Source: Hymenobacter sp. 15J16-1T3B
GTDB lineage: Bacteria > Bacteroidota > Bacteroidia > Cytophagales > Hymenobacteraceae
Assembly (NCBI RefSeq): GCF_020711235.1
Contig: NZ_JAJFAV010000003.1
Coordinates: 421,918 to 485,917 of the forward strand
Direction: 5' to 3'
DNA: 64,000 nt
In this document: piece after piece, positions 28,032-39,100 of the stretch
Numbering within the stretch: the stretch's first letter is position 1
Layout: the number at the start of each line of letters is the position of its first letter
Position numbers and translations under genes: made by a program
Notes under the pieces: model-generated
Databases searched by the model: none
What the model saw: the letters and a program-made list of their open reading frames with translations, nothing else
Told to the model about the DNA's origin: nothing

Positions 28032-28039
28032 TAACTTGC
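28032..28039 (+). promoter_or_regulatory. Candidate -7 element of thrS
   Basis: TAACTTGC, one base from TAnnTTTG, 31 bp before the thrS start. Confidence 0.5.
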
Positions 28040-28070
28040 GGGCTACCGCAATTTTTTGCACGTTTCTCTA

Positions 28071-30029
28071 ATGATTAACATCACGCTCCCCGACGGCTCC
28101 GTGCGTCAGTTCGAAGCGGGTGTGAGCGGCTACGACGTAGCCGCCAGCATCAGCGAAGGCCTGGCCCGCAACGCCTTGGCCGTGCGCGTCAACGGCGAAG
28201 TCCGCGACCTGCACCGCCCCATCCAAGACTCCGCCAACCTGGAGATTCTCACATGGAACGACGAGGCGGGGAAGAATACCTTCTGGCACTCCTCGGCCCA
28301 CTTGCTGGCTGAGGCGCTGGAAGCGTTGTATCCGGGCATTAAGTTCGGCATCGGCCCGCCCATCGAAAACGGCTTCTACTACGACGTGGACCTGGGCGAA
28401 GGCCGCAGCATCGGCCCCGACGACTTTGCCAAGATCGAGCAGAAAATGCTGGAGCTGGCCAAGAACAAGAGCCGCTACGAGCGCCGCGAGGTGTCGAAGG
28501 CCGACGCCATTGCCTACTTCACCGAGAAAGGCGACCCGTACAAGCTGGACCTCCTGGAAGGCCTCGAAGACGGCAGCATCACCTTCTATCAGCAGGGCAA
28601 TTTCACCGACCTCTGCCGCGGTCCGCACATTCCGGATACGTCGAACATCAAGGCGGCTAAGCTGCTGAACGTGGCCGGGGCCTACTGGCGCGGCAACGAG
28701 AAGAACAAGCAGCTGACGCGCATCTACGCCATTACCTTCCCCAAGGACAAGGAACTGAAGGAGTACCTGCACAAGCTGGAGGAAGCGCGCAAGCGCGACC
28801 ACCGCAAGCTGGGCAAGGAGCTGGAGCTGTTTGCGTTTTCGGAGCGGGTAGGAGCGGGGCTGCCGCTGTGGCTGCCCAAGGGCACCGCCCTGCGCGAGCG
28901 GCTGGAGCAGTTCATGCGCCGCGCGCAGGTGAAGGCCGGCTACCAACCGGTCGTCACGCCGCACATCGGCGCCAAGGAGCTGTACGTCACCTCGGGTCAC
29001 TACGAGAAGTACGGCGCCGATTCTTTCCAGCCCATCAAGACGCCGAACCCGGGCGAGGAATTCTTCCTCAAGCCCATGAACTGCCCGCACCACTGCGAGA
29101 TTTACAAGACCAAGCCGCGCTCTTACCGCGACCTGCCCTTGCGTCTCGCCGAATTCGGCACGGTGTACCGCTACGAGCAATCGGGCGAGTTGCACGGCCT
29201 GACCCGCGTGCGCGGCTTTACCCAGGACGACGCCCACATCTTCTGCCGCCAGGACCAGGTGAAGGAGGAGTTCATCAAGGTCATTGACCTGGTGCTGTAC
29301 GTGTTCCGCGCCCTCGGCTTCGAGGACTACACCGCCCAGATTTCGCTGCGCGACCCGGAAAACAAGCAGAAGTACATCGGTACCGACGAGAACTGGGCGG
29401 CCGCCGAATCGGCTATTCAGGAAGCGGCCCAGGAGCGCGGCCTGCGCACCGTTACGGAGCTGGGCGAGGCGGCCTTCTACGGCCCCAAGCTCGACTTCAT
29501 GGTGCGCGACGCCCTCGGCCGTAAGTGGCAGCTGGGCACCATCCAGGTAGACTACAACCTGCCCGAGCGCTTCGAGCTGGAGTACGTAGCCCCGGACAAC
29601 TCGCGTCAGCGCCCGGTGATGCTGCACCGTGCCCCGTTTGGCTCCCTCGAGCGGTTCGTGGCCGTGCTCATCGAGCACTGCGCCGGCAATTTCCCGTTGT
29701 GGCTGGCCCCGGAGCAGTTCATCATCCTGCCGATTTCGGAGAAGTACCACGACTATGCCCAGCAGGTGCTGGCCCAGCTGCAGCAGGCCGATCTGCGCGG
29801 CACCACGGATGAGCGCGACGAGCGAATCGGCCGCAAAATCCGCGACGCCGAGATGCAGAAGATTCCCTACCTGCTAGTAGTGGGCGAGAAGGAAGCCGAA
29901 AACGGTATCGTCTCGGTCCGTCGTCACGGCGAGGGCGACTTGGGCTCCATGCCCATCGACGCTTTCATCCGCAACTTCCAGGAGCAAGTGGAGGAAATGA
30001 TGAGCGGCAAAGCCGTTGCCGCTCATTAA
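28071..30029 (+). CDS. thrS: Threonine--tRNA ligase
   Basis: A 652-residue class II synthetase that charges tRNA-Thr and edits Ser-tRNA-Thr. The order is standard: TGS domain (residues 1-60, [16 protein letters not shown]), editing domain with [11 protein letters not shown] and CRGPHIPDT, catalytic core with [11 protein letters not shown] and the class II motifs ([46 protein letters not shown]), and the C-terminal anticodon domain. The start is ATG 28071, 5 codons inside the open frame. It begins the classical thrS-infC-rpmI-rplT cluster, but a terminator and a repeat element separate it from infC. Confidence 0.97.
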   Translation: MINITLPDGSVRQFEAGVSGYDVAASISEGLARNALAVRVNGEVRDLHRPIQDSANLEILTWNDEAGKNTFWHSSAHLLAEALEALYPGIKFGIGPPIENGFYYDVDLGEGRSIGPDDFAKIEQKMLELAKNKSRYERREVSKADAIAYFTEKGDPYKLDLLEGLEDGSITFYQQGNFTDLCRGPHIPDTSNIKAAKLLNVAGAYWRGNEKNKQLTRIYAITFPKDKELKEYLHKLEEARKRDHRKLGKELELFAFSERVGAGLPLWLPKGTALRERLEQFMRRAQVKAGYQPVVTPHIGAKELYVTSGHYEKYGADSFQPIKTPNPGEEFFLKPMNCPHHCEIYKTKPRSYRDLPLRLAEFGTVYRYEQSGELHGLTRVRGFTQDDAHIFCRQDQVKEEFIKVIDLVLYVFRALGFEDYTAQISLRDPENKQKYIGTDENWAAAESAIQEAAQERGLRTVTELGEAAFYGPKLDFMVRDALGRKWQLGTIQVDYNLPERFELEYVAPDNSRQRPVMLHRAPFGSLERFVAVLIEHCAGNFPLWLAPEQFIILPISEKYHDYAQQVLAQLQQADLRGTTDERDERIGRKIRDAEMQKIPYLLVVGEKEAENGIVSVRRHGEGDLGSMPIDAFIRNFQEQVEEMMSGKAVAAH

Positions 30030-30049
30030 CCAAAGACTGGTAAGAAGAA

Positions 30050-30225
30050 CGTCATCCTAAGCTGAAGGCGGAGGACCTTCCTCGAACCTTGCACCAATCA
30101 AGGAGCGCAGCCACAAACCCATGTAAAAAGGGTAGTGGCTGCGCTTCTGGTTAAAGGCGTCCGTACTTCGTAGGTAGCGGCGATGCAGGGTAGGAGGAAG
30201 GTCCTTCGCTTGGGCTCAGGATGAC
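30050..30225. repeat. REP/MITE-like element, family A, copy 2
   Basis: Arms GTCATCCTAAGCTGAAGGCG... (from 30051) and the complement ending GGGCTCAGGATGAC (30225) enclose the inner inverted repeat AGCGCAGCCAC (30104-30114) / GTGGCTGCGCT (30135-30145). This matches the layout and arm sequence of the copy at 4195-4403. It sits between thrS and infC. Confidence 0.8.
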
Positions 30226-30299
30226 ATTCTATATAACCTTACTAACCTTGCGTCCGAATCAAATAGAACTAATCCCGCGCCGTAGTCGTTAAAACCCTT

Positions 30300-30340
30300 G
30301 CAGCCCGCCGGAAACACGGTTTTCGGCGGGCTGCATTTTG
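30300..30340 (+). terminator. Terminator/attenuator between thrS and infC
   Basis: Perfect 11-bp stem GCAGCCCGCCG (30300-30310) / CGGCGGGCTGC (30324-30334), then ATTTTG. It lies 112 bp before infC and may either end thrS transcripts or attenuate the infC operon. Confidence 0.7.
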
Positions 30341-30451
30341 TCATTCGGGAAAATTGCCGGATATTCGCCCGCTCAAATGGTTGGCGGCGCTGATTTACAG
30401 TCGCTTTCCGGCCGTTGACCCGACCACGTTTCACCTAAACTCTGAAGTCTT

Positions 30452-31099
30452 ATCAGAACCCCTAACCGCCGCCTCCCTCCGCGCCAAGTGGAGGAGCCGT
30501 TCAAAATCAATGGCAAGATTACGGCCCGCGAAGTTCGCCTGGTAGGCGACAACGTGGAGCAGGGCATTTACCCCACCGAGCAAGCCCGCCGCATGGCGGA
30601 AGCGCAGAGCCTGGACCTCGTGGAGATTTCTCCCACGGCTGTCCCGCCGGTATGCCGCGTTATCGACTACTCGAAATTCAAGTACGAGCAGAAGAAGCGC
30701 ACCCGCGAGATGAAGGCCAAGCAGACGAAGGTGGTGGTCAAAGAAATTCGTTTCGGCCCCAACACCGACGACCACGACTTCGCGTTCAAGCTTAAGCACG
30801 CCCAGGAATTCCTGCGCGAGGGCGCCAAGATCAAGGCCTACGTGCACTTCGTGGGTCGCTCTATTGTCTTCAAAGAGCGCGGCGAAATCCTGTTGCTCAA
30901 GTTTGCTCAGGCCCTCGAGGATCTGGCCAAAGTAGAGCAGCTGCCCAAGCTCGAAGGCAAACGCATGTTCCTTTACCTGGCGCCCAAAGCCGTGGTAGTG
31001 AAGCCTGCCGGTACTTCGGCTCCGAAGCCCGCCGCCCCGAAGGAGGAAGGCAAGGCTCCGGCTCCGAAAGCTGCCGCTTCCAACGAAGCGGCTGAATAA
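30452..31099 (+). CDS. infC: Translation initiation factor IF-3, ATC start
   Basis: IF-3 binds the 30S subunit and proofreads initiation. The 215-residue product has the IF-3 N-domain ([11 protein letters not shown]...[21 protein letters not shown]), linker helix, C-domain ([25 protein letters not shown]) and an Ala/Pro/Lys-rich tail. The first standard start (GTG 30488) would remove the conserved basic leader. Reading upstream in frame gives [15 protein letters not shown] beginning at ATC 30452, directly after a stop-free start region; infC genes often use rare starts (AUU in E. coli) for autoregulation. So ATC is the most likely start. Operon with rpmI and rplT. Confidence 0.85.
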   Translation: MRTPNRRLPPRQVEEPFKINGKITAREVRLVGDNVEQGIYPTEQARRMAEAQSLDLVEISPTAVPPVCRVIDYSKFKYEQKKRTREMKAKQTKVVVKEIRFGPNTDDHDFAFKLKHAQEFLREGAKIKAYVHFVGRSIVFKERGEILLLKFAQALEDLAKVEQLPKLEGKRMFLYLAPKAVVVKPAGTSAPKPAAPKEEGKAPAPKAAASNEAAE

Positions 31100-31192
31100 G
31101 CTACTCCAGCGCGGCGTGAGCCGCTCCGTTGTTCAGGCGAGCCGGCCCTAGGCAGCCGGCCGCCGATGTTTTACCCTTCAACCTTTCTCACA

Positions 31193-31387
31193 ATGCCGAA
31201 AATGAAAACCAAGTCCGGCGCCAAGAAGCGTTTCTCGCTGACCGGCACGGGCAAAGTAAAGCGCAAGCACGCGTACAAGTCGCACATTCTGACCAAGAAG
31301 AGCACCAAGCGCAAGCGCAACCTGACCCATGTCACCCTGGTTAGCTCTGCTGACATGAACCGGGTTAAGGACATGCTGGTCCTCTAA
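31193..31387 (+). CDS. rpmI: 50S ribosomal protein L35
   Basis: A 64-residue very basic protein with the L35 pattern: [33 protein letters not shown] and [11 protein letters not shown]. It starts at ATG 31193, 93 bp after infC, and precedes rplT. It assembles into the large ribosomal subunit. Confidence 0.97.
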   Translation: MPKMKTKSGAKKRFSLTGTGKVKRKHAYKSHILTKKSTKRKRNLTHVTLVSSADMNRVKDMLVL

Positions 31388-31493
31388 GCGGCGGTTTCAA
31401 GCTCCCGCAGTACATTTTTTCAACCCGGCGTCCGGTTATTCGCCAAGCCGCTTAAGGATTAAGCAGGCACCGGCCGCCAAAAACAAGTAGGTT

Positions 31494-31841
31494 ATGCCAA
31501 GAAGCGTCAATAACGTGGCCTCGCGCCACCGTCGCAAAAAGGTAATGCGCCTGGCCAAAGGTTACTTCGGCCGCCGCAAGAATGTCTGGACCGTTGCCAA
31601 AAACGCGGTTGAGAAAGGTCTGCTGTACGCCTACCGCGACCGGAAAGCCAAGAAGCGCGACTTCCGTGCCCTGTGGATTCAGCGTATCAACGCCGGTGCC
31701 CGCATCCACGGCCTGTCGTACTCGCAGTTCATGGGCGGCCTGAAAAAGGCTGGCATCGACCTGAACCGTAAGGTACTGGCCGACCTCGCCTTGAACCACC
31801 CCGAAGCCTTCAAAGGCATTGTGGAGAAAGTAAAAGCCTAG
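31494..31841 (+). CDS. rplT: 50S ribosomal protein L20
   Basis: A 115-residue protein with the L20 consensus: [41 protein letters not shown], and the C-terminal domain [18 protein letters not shown]20 is essential for early 50S assembly and in several bacteria represses its own operon. It is the last gene of the infC operon, ended by a strong terminator. Confidence 0.97.
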   Translation: MPRSVNNVASRHRRKKVMRLAKGYFGRRKNVWTVAKNAVEKGLLYAYRDRKAKKRDFRALWIQRINAGARIHGLSYSQFMGGLKKAGIDLNRKVLADLALNHPEAFKGIVEKVKA

Positions 31842-31863
31842 TACCCGTACTGGCTTACCAGGC

Positions 31864-31893
31864 AAAAAGCCCGGCCAAACGGCCGGGCTTTTT
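31864..31893 (+). terminator. Terminator of the infC-rpmI-rplT operon
   Basis: AAAAAGCCCGGCC (31864-31876), loop AAAC, GGCCGGGCTTTTT (31881-31893): a 13-bp perfect stem that can work in both directions, as the XRE gene converges on it. Confidence 0.9.
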
Positions 31894-31940
31894 CGTGTTC
31901 CTGCGTAAGGCAGGGGAGGATAATCAAAGCCGTTTCGCGC

Positions 31941-32402
31941 CTAGCGAGCGGCTTTTTTCATTAGCTCGATAATCGTTTGGCGGTCCTCGGCCAATTGACG
32001 ATACGTTTCGGCCTTTTCCTGCCATGCAGCAAGCTCTTTTTGACACTCGGCCAGGGCTGCGCGCAGTTCGGCAGCTTCGGCTTGGCTGGGGGCAGGCTTG
32101 CTTAGCGGCTTAATCGGTGGTTCTGCAAGCATTGTCGGCGCGGGTTCGGGGGGCAGCGCGTAGGTGTTGGTACGCGTGAGCAGGGGAGAGCCATTGCCCA
32201 TCACCAGCCACTCCAAGTTTACCTGCGGGTACTGGGCCTTGATTTTCTCCAGCGTGTCAAAGCTCGGCTTCGACATGCGGCCGCCCAGCATGTTGGCCAG
32301 AACCGTGCTTCGAACCCCAATAGATGCAGCAAAAGCGCTAACTGATTTTGCGCCCAACACCTTGACAAGCTCCTGCAGCCTATCGGCAGTCGTTGATTCC
32401 AT
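31941..32402 (-). CDS. XRE-like HTH regulator with C-terminal coiled coil
   Basis: A 153-residue protein. Residues 5-70 form a phage-repressor-like helix-turn-helix domain (LGAKSVSAFAASIGVRSTVLANML ... FDTLEKIKAQYPQVNLEWLVMGNG), a pattern common in Bacteroidota regulators beside mobile or accessory genes. A Pro-rich linker leads to a coiled coil (SQAEAAELRAALAECQKELAAW) likely used for dimerisation. The start is ATG 32402; upstream sequence turns AT-rich. It is divergent from the large YD-repeat gene and may regulate it; this is inferred from position only. Confidence 0.8.
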   Translation of the reverse strand: MESTTADRLQELVKVLGAKSVSAFAASIGVRSTVLANMLGGRMSKPSFDTLEKIKAQYPQVNLEWLVMGNGSPLLTRTNTYALPPEPAPTMLAEPPIKPLSKPAPSQAEAAELRAALAECQKELAAWQEKAETYRQLAEDRQTIIELMKKAAR

Positions 32403-32729
32403 CTGAAATAAAAAAAACTTTCAATTGAGGATATGCACTTATACACAAATGATGTATAATTGCTCCACCCTCTGATGAACTGCCAGAAGATACAGAAAAT
32501 GTAAGCGCCAGGCATATAATTGCCCGGATGGCTTGCGCTATGTATTAAGCAAGAGATATTTGCATTCGCTATTAGTGTACTTATGCTCATGAGCTGATTT
32601 GAAATTACCTCAACTATATGTTTCAATTAATGTAATCACATATGATTTAATTGCTTATTTATGCTGCTCTTCTGAAACAAGAAGAGTCAGCAACTGATAT
32701 GGAACACAATTACACCATTCATATTGCGT
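32403..32729. other. AT-rich 327-bp divergent regulatory region
   Basis: Much richer in A+T than the flanking DNA, with no gene. It holds the promoters of the XRE regulator (left) and the YD-repeat gene (right), though I cannot pick out clear -7 elements. The composition suggests transfer of the locus. Confidence 0.5.
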
Positions 32730-35700
32730 ATGCTTACAAACTTCTACTCTGCCCTTGCGGCTACTCAGTTGGTATTGCTGGGTCTTGCGGTGTTAATATG
32801 CCGACGGCGCTGGCTTCACTTCAGTTGGAAACGACAGCTGCTACTGCCCTGGCTTGGGCTAAGCCCCTTGGTTGTTCAGGCGCAAAGTGGGCCCATCAGC
32901 GCGGCCGACTTGCTGCCACCCTCTTTTCTGCCCAAGTCGCCTACCGCCGGGGCGTTGGTAGGATTTAGTGGACAGCAGCTTGTAAACCTGCCAACAGGCG
33001 GGGCGCAGTTTTCAGTTGCCTTGGCTGAGGTAAGCTGCGGGGCGTTGCGGCTGCCGGTTTCCTTAGGCTATTCGTTCACTGGGCTGCAGGTTGGCCAACC
33101 CTACGATTTGGTGGGGCTAGGCTGGTCGCTACAGGCCGGTGCGTGCATCACGCGCCAGGTAAACGGATTGCTGGACGAGGATGTCGCAACGCTGCCGGAA
33201 CGCCGGTACAATCCCGATTCAGTACGGCTCGGTAGGCTAAGCCAGTGGTATTTGCGCCGAGCCATACTCAACGATGTGGATACCGGCCCCGACGTGTATA
33301 CGTTTTCGCTGCCGGGCGGAACCAACGGGCGCTTCATCATTCGCGATACGACGGTTGTGTTGCTGCCGCAGCAGCCAGTGCACGTGGAGCGGATAGGCGC
33401 GGGAACCAGCTGGGGTTTTCAGGTCACCACCGAAGACGGCATACGTTTCCAGTTCCAGGCGGTGGAAGTTACCCGGCCGGACCCGCACAATTTTGGGCCC
33501 ATCGGACAGCACCCATCGGCCTGGCACCTGACGCGCATGATTTCGGCCAACAACGCGGACACCGTACAGTTGCACTACACCCGCTCGGCGTTTGAAAGCC
33601 AGCCCCAACAATGCTCCATCACCACCGGCAAATATTATACGGGCGTCTACGAACACGGCGCGTCCACCGGCACTGATTACGGGGCAGGCTGCGGGTCCGC
33701 GGCCGACTACGCATTTCACAACGTGCAGATGTACGTGTCGAAAGTGCAGGCGCAGTACTTGGACTCCATCACCACGCGCGGGGCTCACTTGGTCTTGACC
33801 AGGGCCGCCAACCACGAATTGCAGCGGCTGCGGCTGATAGCAACCACCAACGGGCGGCGCGAAGTCAAACGGGTGGTGCTCTACCAGTCGCATTTCGCCG
33901 GGGAGCCGGCGTCTCCCGACTACCGGCTGCGTCTCGACTCCCTGCGGGAAAGCGCCAACGGCAGCGCGCTGCCGTGCTACCAGTTCCGCTACCATAACAT
34001 CGTGAACATGCCTTCGCGGCGCAGCGCCGCCAAAGACTTTTGGGGGTATTTCAACGGCGCCACCCGCAATGGCGACGTGTTTACGACGGCGGTGCCTTCG
34101 CTCTTGGCTGACCCGCGCTTGAACCAAATAGCGCCGCAATTTGCGGCGGATCGAACCCCCAACTACTCTTTTGCGCTGGCTGGAGCGCTGAAAGAAGTAA
34201 CGTATCCGACTGGCGGCACAACGCGCTGGGAATACGAACCCGGCCGGGTCTCCAGCACTTTGGAGCAAATCCCGATGGATAGCACGACAGTGACCTTGGG
34301 CACCAGCTACAATTCCAACAACACCGTGCTGACCAGCACCGGCAAGCGGGTGACTACCTCGGGCGTGTTGACATTTCGGGTCACTCAAACCGCCGATGTT
34401 AATTTGTACCTAAGTCGTTTGCCGGCTGACTCAATTAATACCTGCGGAAGTTGCAATACCTTCCGGGACTTTAATCTCTGGCGCCGGCTGGCTACTGGAG
34501 ACTCCTTGATTACTGATGGACCGGAAAGTGCTTTCAAGTCTCAGGACCCCGAAACAGGTCGCCGTTTCCGCTTCCACCTGCCTGCGGGTAATTACGCAGC
34601 GGAAGTGTACTGCGAAAGCCGGGAGCGGTCGACGAATATTTTTCTGCAATTAGCATTTCGCGACTCTTCGCTGGTGCGGCTAGGCCTGCCGGGACCGGGC
34701 GTGCGTGTGTTGCGCACAACGACGACCACCCCCGGAGCACCCCCGCTGGTGCGCACGTACCGGTACACGGCCAATGGCTATTGCTCGGGAGCCTCGTTGC
34801 TGCCCGAAAACGGGACCGGTTTTGAGAGTTACAATTTTTTAGACGTCTATCAGACCTCCGGGCAGATTGCCGGGGTATCGGGGATTTGCCACAACGTGAG
34901 CACGTCTTCGGACAACCGGGGGATCGGCAACGATTTCAACAAATACGATTTTTATTACGCCTGCGTCACCGAAACCCTGGGGGAGAATCAGGGGTGGACC
35001 GAACATTATTACACGCACCTAGCCGAGCAATTCAACGACGTGGTGCCTGTTCGGGAAGCGGTTTATCGACAGGACGCGAATCAGCCTCGCTTACACCTGC
35101 TGGCGCAGGAAACCCGCTACACCTATGCGACGGACAGTGTATTGGTGTTTCCGCTAATGAAAGTGCGGGTTGCTGAGACGCACGCCCGGGATATTTTCCA
35201 TTTGGGCGTCGAACTGTATGAGGATACCCCCTTGCTGATTTATCCTCATCCGTATTGGGGGCTGCCGCGCCGCGCCGAACCGTACGAACCGAGCAACAAC
35301 GAACTGTTCGCCGCATTTGTCGCGCCTGTGCAGACAGAGCAGCTGCGCTACGACACGCAGGGAAGTGTATCGGTTAGTGTTTCCCGGTCGACGTATAAGC
35401 GGCAGCGTCTGATTCACTCGGCCACGCGCACCAGCACCGGCTGGGATATTCGCCGCTACAAGCGCTTATGGGACTACGCAGCAGCGCCGAGCACCGCACC
35501 GCTGCGCCGAAGCTACTTCAACCCAGTAGTAGAAACCCAGGCGTGGCGCCGCACTGGTACTGCCGATTCAGTGCTGGTTGGCGGACAACTCACTTTTTTT
35601 GATCCTCAGCATCGGGCCCCCGCGGGCGCCTGGTCGCTACGTTTGCCGCAGCCCGCGGCCGCGCCCAACCGGGAAACGCTTGCGAACGGGTACTTCGCGG

Positions 35701-36152
35701 GATTCAAAAGTGATACTCGCTACCGGCCCGATGACAGCGTGCGCTACGATTCGGGCACCGGGCTGCTGTTGCAGCGACAATCGCCTAAAGCTCCTCCCAT
35801 TGCTTACATATGGGGCTACGACCGTACCCACGTAGTAGCCCAGGTCGAAAATGCGACCTACGCCGCGGTTCAGGCCGTGCTTTCCCCGGCTACCATTGCC
35901 CGGCTGCAAAGCGCTAACCCGGGCACTGATACGCAAATCCGGCAATTGCTGGCGCCCTTGCGCACCCAACTACCGCAGGCGCGGGTCACCGTCTACACAT
36001 ACGCACCGCTGGTGGGCTTGACCTCGCAAACTGACCCGAGCGGCCGCACCAATTATTACGAATACGACGAGCTAGGCCGCCTATTGCGCGTGCGTGACGA
36101 GCAGAGCCATATCCTGAGCGAACAGGAATACCACTACGCCCGCCCTAACTAA
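32730..36152 (+). CDS. Large secreted YD-repeat protein (Rhs partner)
   Basis: A 1140-residue protein with an N-terminal hydrophobic segment (LVLLGLAVLICRRRWLHF ... PWLGLSPLVVQAQ), plausibly a long signal peptide or membrane anchor. The body is beta-rich, of the kind found beside DUF6443/Rhs genes in Bacteroidota: LPVSLGYSFTGLQVGQPYDLVGLGWSLQAG is a SpvB/Tc-toxin-like opening. The C-terminus has one clear YD repeat, YEYDELGRLLRVRDEQSH. It ends 10 bp before the LRR-Rhs gene, so the two are surely cotranscribed. By analogy with Tc/Rhs shells it may contribute to a cage or surface structure; that is inference. Start ATG 32730 was preferred over TTG 32724. Confidence 0.75.
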   Translation: MLTNFYSALAATQLVLLGLAVLICRRRWLHFSWKRQLLLPWLGLSPLVVQAQSGPISAADLLPPSFLPKSPTAGALVGFSGQQLVNLPTGGAQFSVALAEVSCGALRLPVSLGYSFTGLQVGQPYDLVGLGWSLQAGACITRQVNGLLDEDVATLPERRYNPDSVRLGRLSQWYLRRAILNDVDTGPDVYTFSLPGGTNGRFIIRDTTVVLLPQQPVHVERIGAGTSWGFQVTTEDGIRFQFQAVEVTRPDPHNFGPIGQHPSAWHLTRMISANNADTVQLHYTRSAFESQPQQCSITTGKYYTGVYEHGASTGTDYGAGCGSAADYAFHNVQMYVSKVQAQYLDSITTRGAHLVLTRAANHELQRLRLIATTNGRREVKRVVLYQSHFAGEPASPDYRLRLDSLRESANGSALPCYQFRYHNIVNMPSRRSAAKDFWGYFNGATRNGDVFTTAVPSLLADPRLNQIAPQFAADRTPNYSFALAGALKEVTYPTGGTTRWEYEPGRVSSTLEQIPMDSTTVTLGTSYNSNNTVLTSTGKRVTTSGVLTFRVTQTADVNLYLSRLPADSINTCGSCNTFRDFNLWRRLATGDSLITDGPESAFKSQDPETGRRFRFHLPAGNYAAEVYCESRERSTNIFLQLAFRDSSLVRLGLPGPGVRVLRTTTTTPGAPPLVRTYRYTANGYCSGASLLPENGTGFESYNFLDVYQTSGQIAGVSGICHNVSTSSDNRGIGNDFNKYDFYYACVTETLGENQGWTEHYYTHLAEQFNDVVPVREAVYRQDANQPRLHLLAQETRYTYATDSVLVFPLMKVRVAETHARDIFHLGVELYEDTPLLIYPHPYWGLPRRAEPYEPSNNELFAAFVAPVQTEQLRYDTQGSVSVSVSRSTYKRQRLIHSATRTSTGWDIRRYKRLWDYAAAPSTAPLRRSYFNPVVETQAWRRTGTADSVLVGGQLTFFDPQHRAPAGAWSLRLPQPAAAPNRETLANGYFAGFKSDTRYRPDDSVRYDSGTGLLLQRQSPKAPPIAYIWGYDRTHVVAQVENATYAAVQAVLSPATIARLQSANPGTDTQIRQLLAPLRTQLPQARVTVYTYAPLVGLTSQTDPSGRTNYYEYDELGRLLRVRDEQSHILSEQEYHYARPN

Positions 36153-36162
36153 TACCAATCTG

Positions 36163-39100
36163 ATGATACGTGTGACACATTCATGGCAGCGCGTAGCCGC
36201 TGCCCTGGGACTGCTGTGCGCAGTCCTGCTCTCCGCTCACCTTGTCCAGGCGCAAGGAACAGTACCCGATTCTACCGAGCTGCGGGTGCTTCGGCAATTC
36301 TACTTCCACACCGGCGGCGCGCAGTGGACGCAGCGCAATGGTTGGCTCACTTCCGCCAGTACCGTCGCCGACGTAGCTAGTTGGCAAGGGCTAAGCATTA
36401 CCGATGGGGATATCAGCGAAATTTACTTGCCAGCTAACAACTTGCGTGGAGACATTCCCGAATGTTTGGGCTTGCTCATGGGGCTGCGGGTATTGCACCT
36501 CGGGGGTAACGGCGGCTTGGCCGGTCCGTGGCCCAGTGTTGTGGTTAGGCCTCTCAGCCAGTTACAGAGCTTATACCTTCATAACTGTGGCCTTATGGAT
36601 ACGCTGGGAAATGATTTCGGTGGTAAGCCGGCGTTAGCGGTAGTAAATCTTAGCGGCAACGCTTTGTTAGGAACGATTCCCCGTTCGCTGAGTAATGCGC
36701 CGGCGTTAGAGTACCTTAATTTGGCACAGAACCGGTTGACCGGTTCTATCCCAGACGGTTGGGCCAGTCGGCACAAACTGGCGTCGCTGGAATTAAATTT
36801 CAATCAGTTTAGCGGGCCACTCGGTAATGCCTTAGGTCGTTTATCAGCCCTGCACACATTTTGGGCGTACGGCAACCGATTGGAAGGGGCGCTGCCCGAT
36901 TCGCTGAGCCGGTGTACCCATTTGCGCGACGTAGGATTTGGGCATAATCACCTTACCGGGCTGGTGCCTGCATCGTGGAGCCAGCTCACGGAATTGTATC
37001 GACTGGACTTGAGCGAGAACCGCCTCGAAGGAGCCTTACCGGCAACCTGGGGCGCGTTGCAGCTCACCCACCTCTACCTAAATAATAATCAGCTATTCGG
37101 ACCCATTCCCGCCACCTGGAGCGGAATGCAGGCCTTGCGCTATTTAGTGGTCAGCCAAAACCGCTTGTCGGGACTATTGCCCACTTCATTAGGGCAGTTG
37201 CGCGGGCTGAACTACTTCGATGCCGACAATAACCGGTTTAATGGGCCTGTGCCTACTTCATTCAAGTGTATGAAGGCCTTGGTTCGGTTGAATCTTAGCA
37301 ACAACAATCTCAGCGGCCCGCTGCCCGATTCGCTAAAGGCTACTTTCTTATGGTTTGATAACAATCATCTGTCCGGTCGGATTTCCACATATTACGCCAA
37401 CGCGTGGCAGCAAGGTATTGGCCAGATGTTTTTTAGAGGCAACGATTTAGTCGGCTTGCCCACTTTCAACGCCACCCTTGGTTACCCATACTTGCAACTG
37501 GAGCTTACCAGCAACTTCCTGGAATTTGATTCTTACGAGGCAAACGTTGCTGTTCCGGGACAATATCAATTTTTCGACTACGGGCAGCGTATCCCGAGTC
37601 CCGCTGATACTCAATACGTGGTGGCAGGTTCGCGGGCATGGCTGCGTCGGACATTTGGGGGGGCGCACAACCATTACCAGTGGCAGCGGCAACTGGGGCA
37701 AGTATGGGTCGATCTGGCTCCCGCGCAAGACGCTGATTCATTACTGCTGCCGCCAATCACGGAGTCCATTGAAGGAGCCTATCGTATTCGGGTTACCAAC
37801 GATTGGTTGCCGTGGATGACGCTCTACACCAAAAGCGTATACGTGTCGGTGTTGCCCTACACGGTTCCCCCGCGCAATGAACCCAGCGCCGGCGCGGGGC
37901 CTATGCTGGTGAATGCCGCCCCGCCCAGCCGTACCGGTGCCGGTGATGTGGTTAACTACGTGCGCGCCTTTTCCGCTCGGGCGGTCTATACCGACCCAGC
38001 CGCGCTGCGGCAAGCGCCGGTGCGTGATGTGCAGATCAAAACCGATTACCTCGATGGTTTGGGCCGCACCGTGCAGACTGTGGTGCACCAGGACTCTCCG
38101 GGCCGTCGCGACGTTATCCAGCAACAAGCCTACGACGAATTCGGCCGGCAACCCAAGCAGTACTTACCCTATACGGCGGCACCGGCTGCCGGTAGCTTTG
38201 GCGCGTACCGACCTGATGCCCTGCGCGAGCAGTATAACTTCTACCGCACCCCGAGCGTGCCAGGTATTCCGGCTTCGGGAGTCGCATACGCCGAAACGCG
38301 CTTTGAGGCCTCGCCGCTCAACCGTCCCGTGGTGCAGGCCGCGCCGGGTGAGACTTGGCAGCTGCAGGCCGTAGATAATCACACGGTGCACCTAGATGAG
38401 CGGGCCATTAACTCGGATCAAGACACTGTGCGGCGGTGGCTACCTGGCTACGGTTCGGAGCGGGAAGACCTGACTGCGGCCGGGGTCTATGAGCCTGGTA
38501 CGCTGTGGGTCAAACAAACAACCGACGAGCAAGGCCAGGTAGCGCGTGAGTACACCGACCTGGAAGGACGAGTCGTGCTCAAACAAGTCAGCACCGGGCG
38601 TCTCGGCTATTACGCCGTGGTGCACGCCCGTGACACCATGCGCTACGAGCGGCGCTCATGGCTCAGCACGTACTACGTCTACGATGATTTCGGCCGGTTG
38701 CGGGCGGTCATCCCGCCGCTGGCCGAGCAGCGTTTGCGGCAGCATCGATGGACGGTAGAAGGTGCCGGGCTTGAGCGCCTGCTGTTTCGGTATCACTACG
38801 ACGACCAAGGCCGGTTGACGGAGAAGAAGGTGCCCGATCAGGATGGGTATGCTTACACGGTATACGACGAACTGGACCGACCCGTGCTGGTTCAGGACCC
38901 CGCCCAACGGGCTCAGCACCAATGGCTGGCCACCAAATACGATACGTTGGGGCGAACCGTCTACACCGCGCTTATTAGCGACCGGGGGCAAACCCACGCG
39001 CAGTGGCAAGCAGCCGCCGCGGCCGCCACGGTGCTGTGCGAACAGACGGCCACCGCGCCCGGCCCCGGTGGTGCGTATTACACCAATCAAGCCTTCCCAG

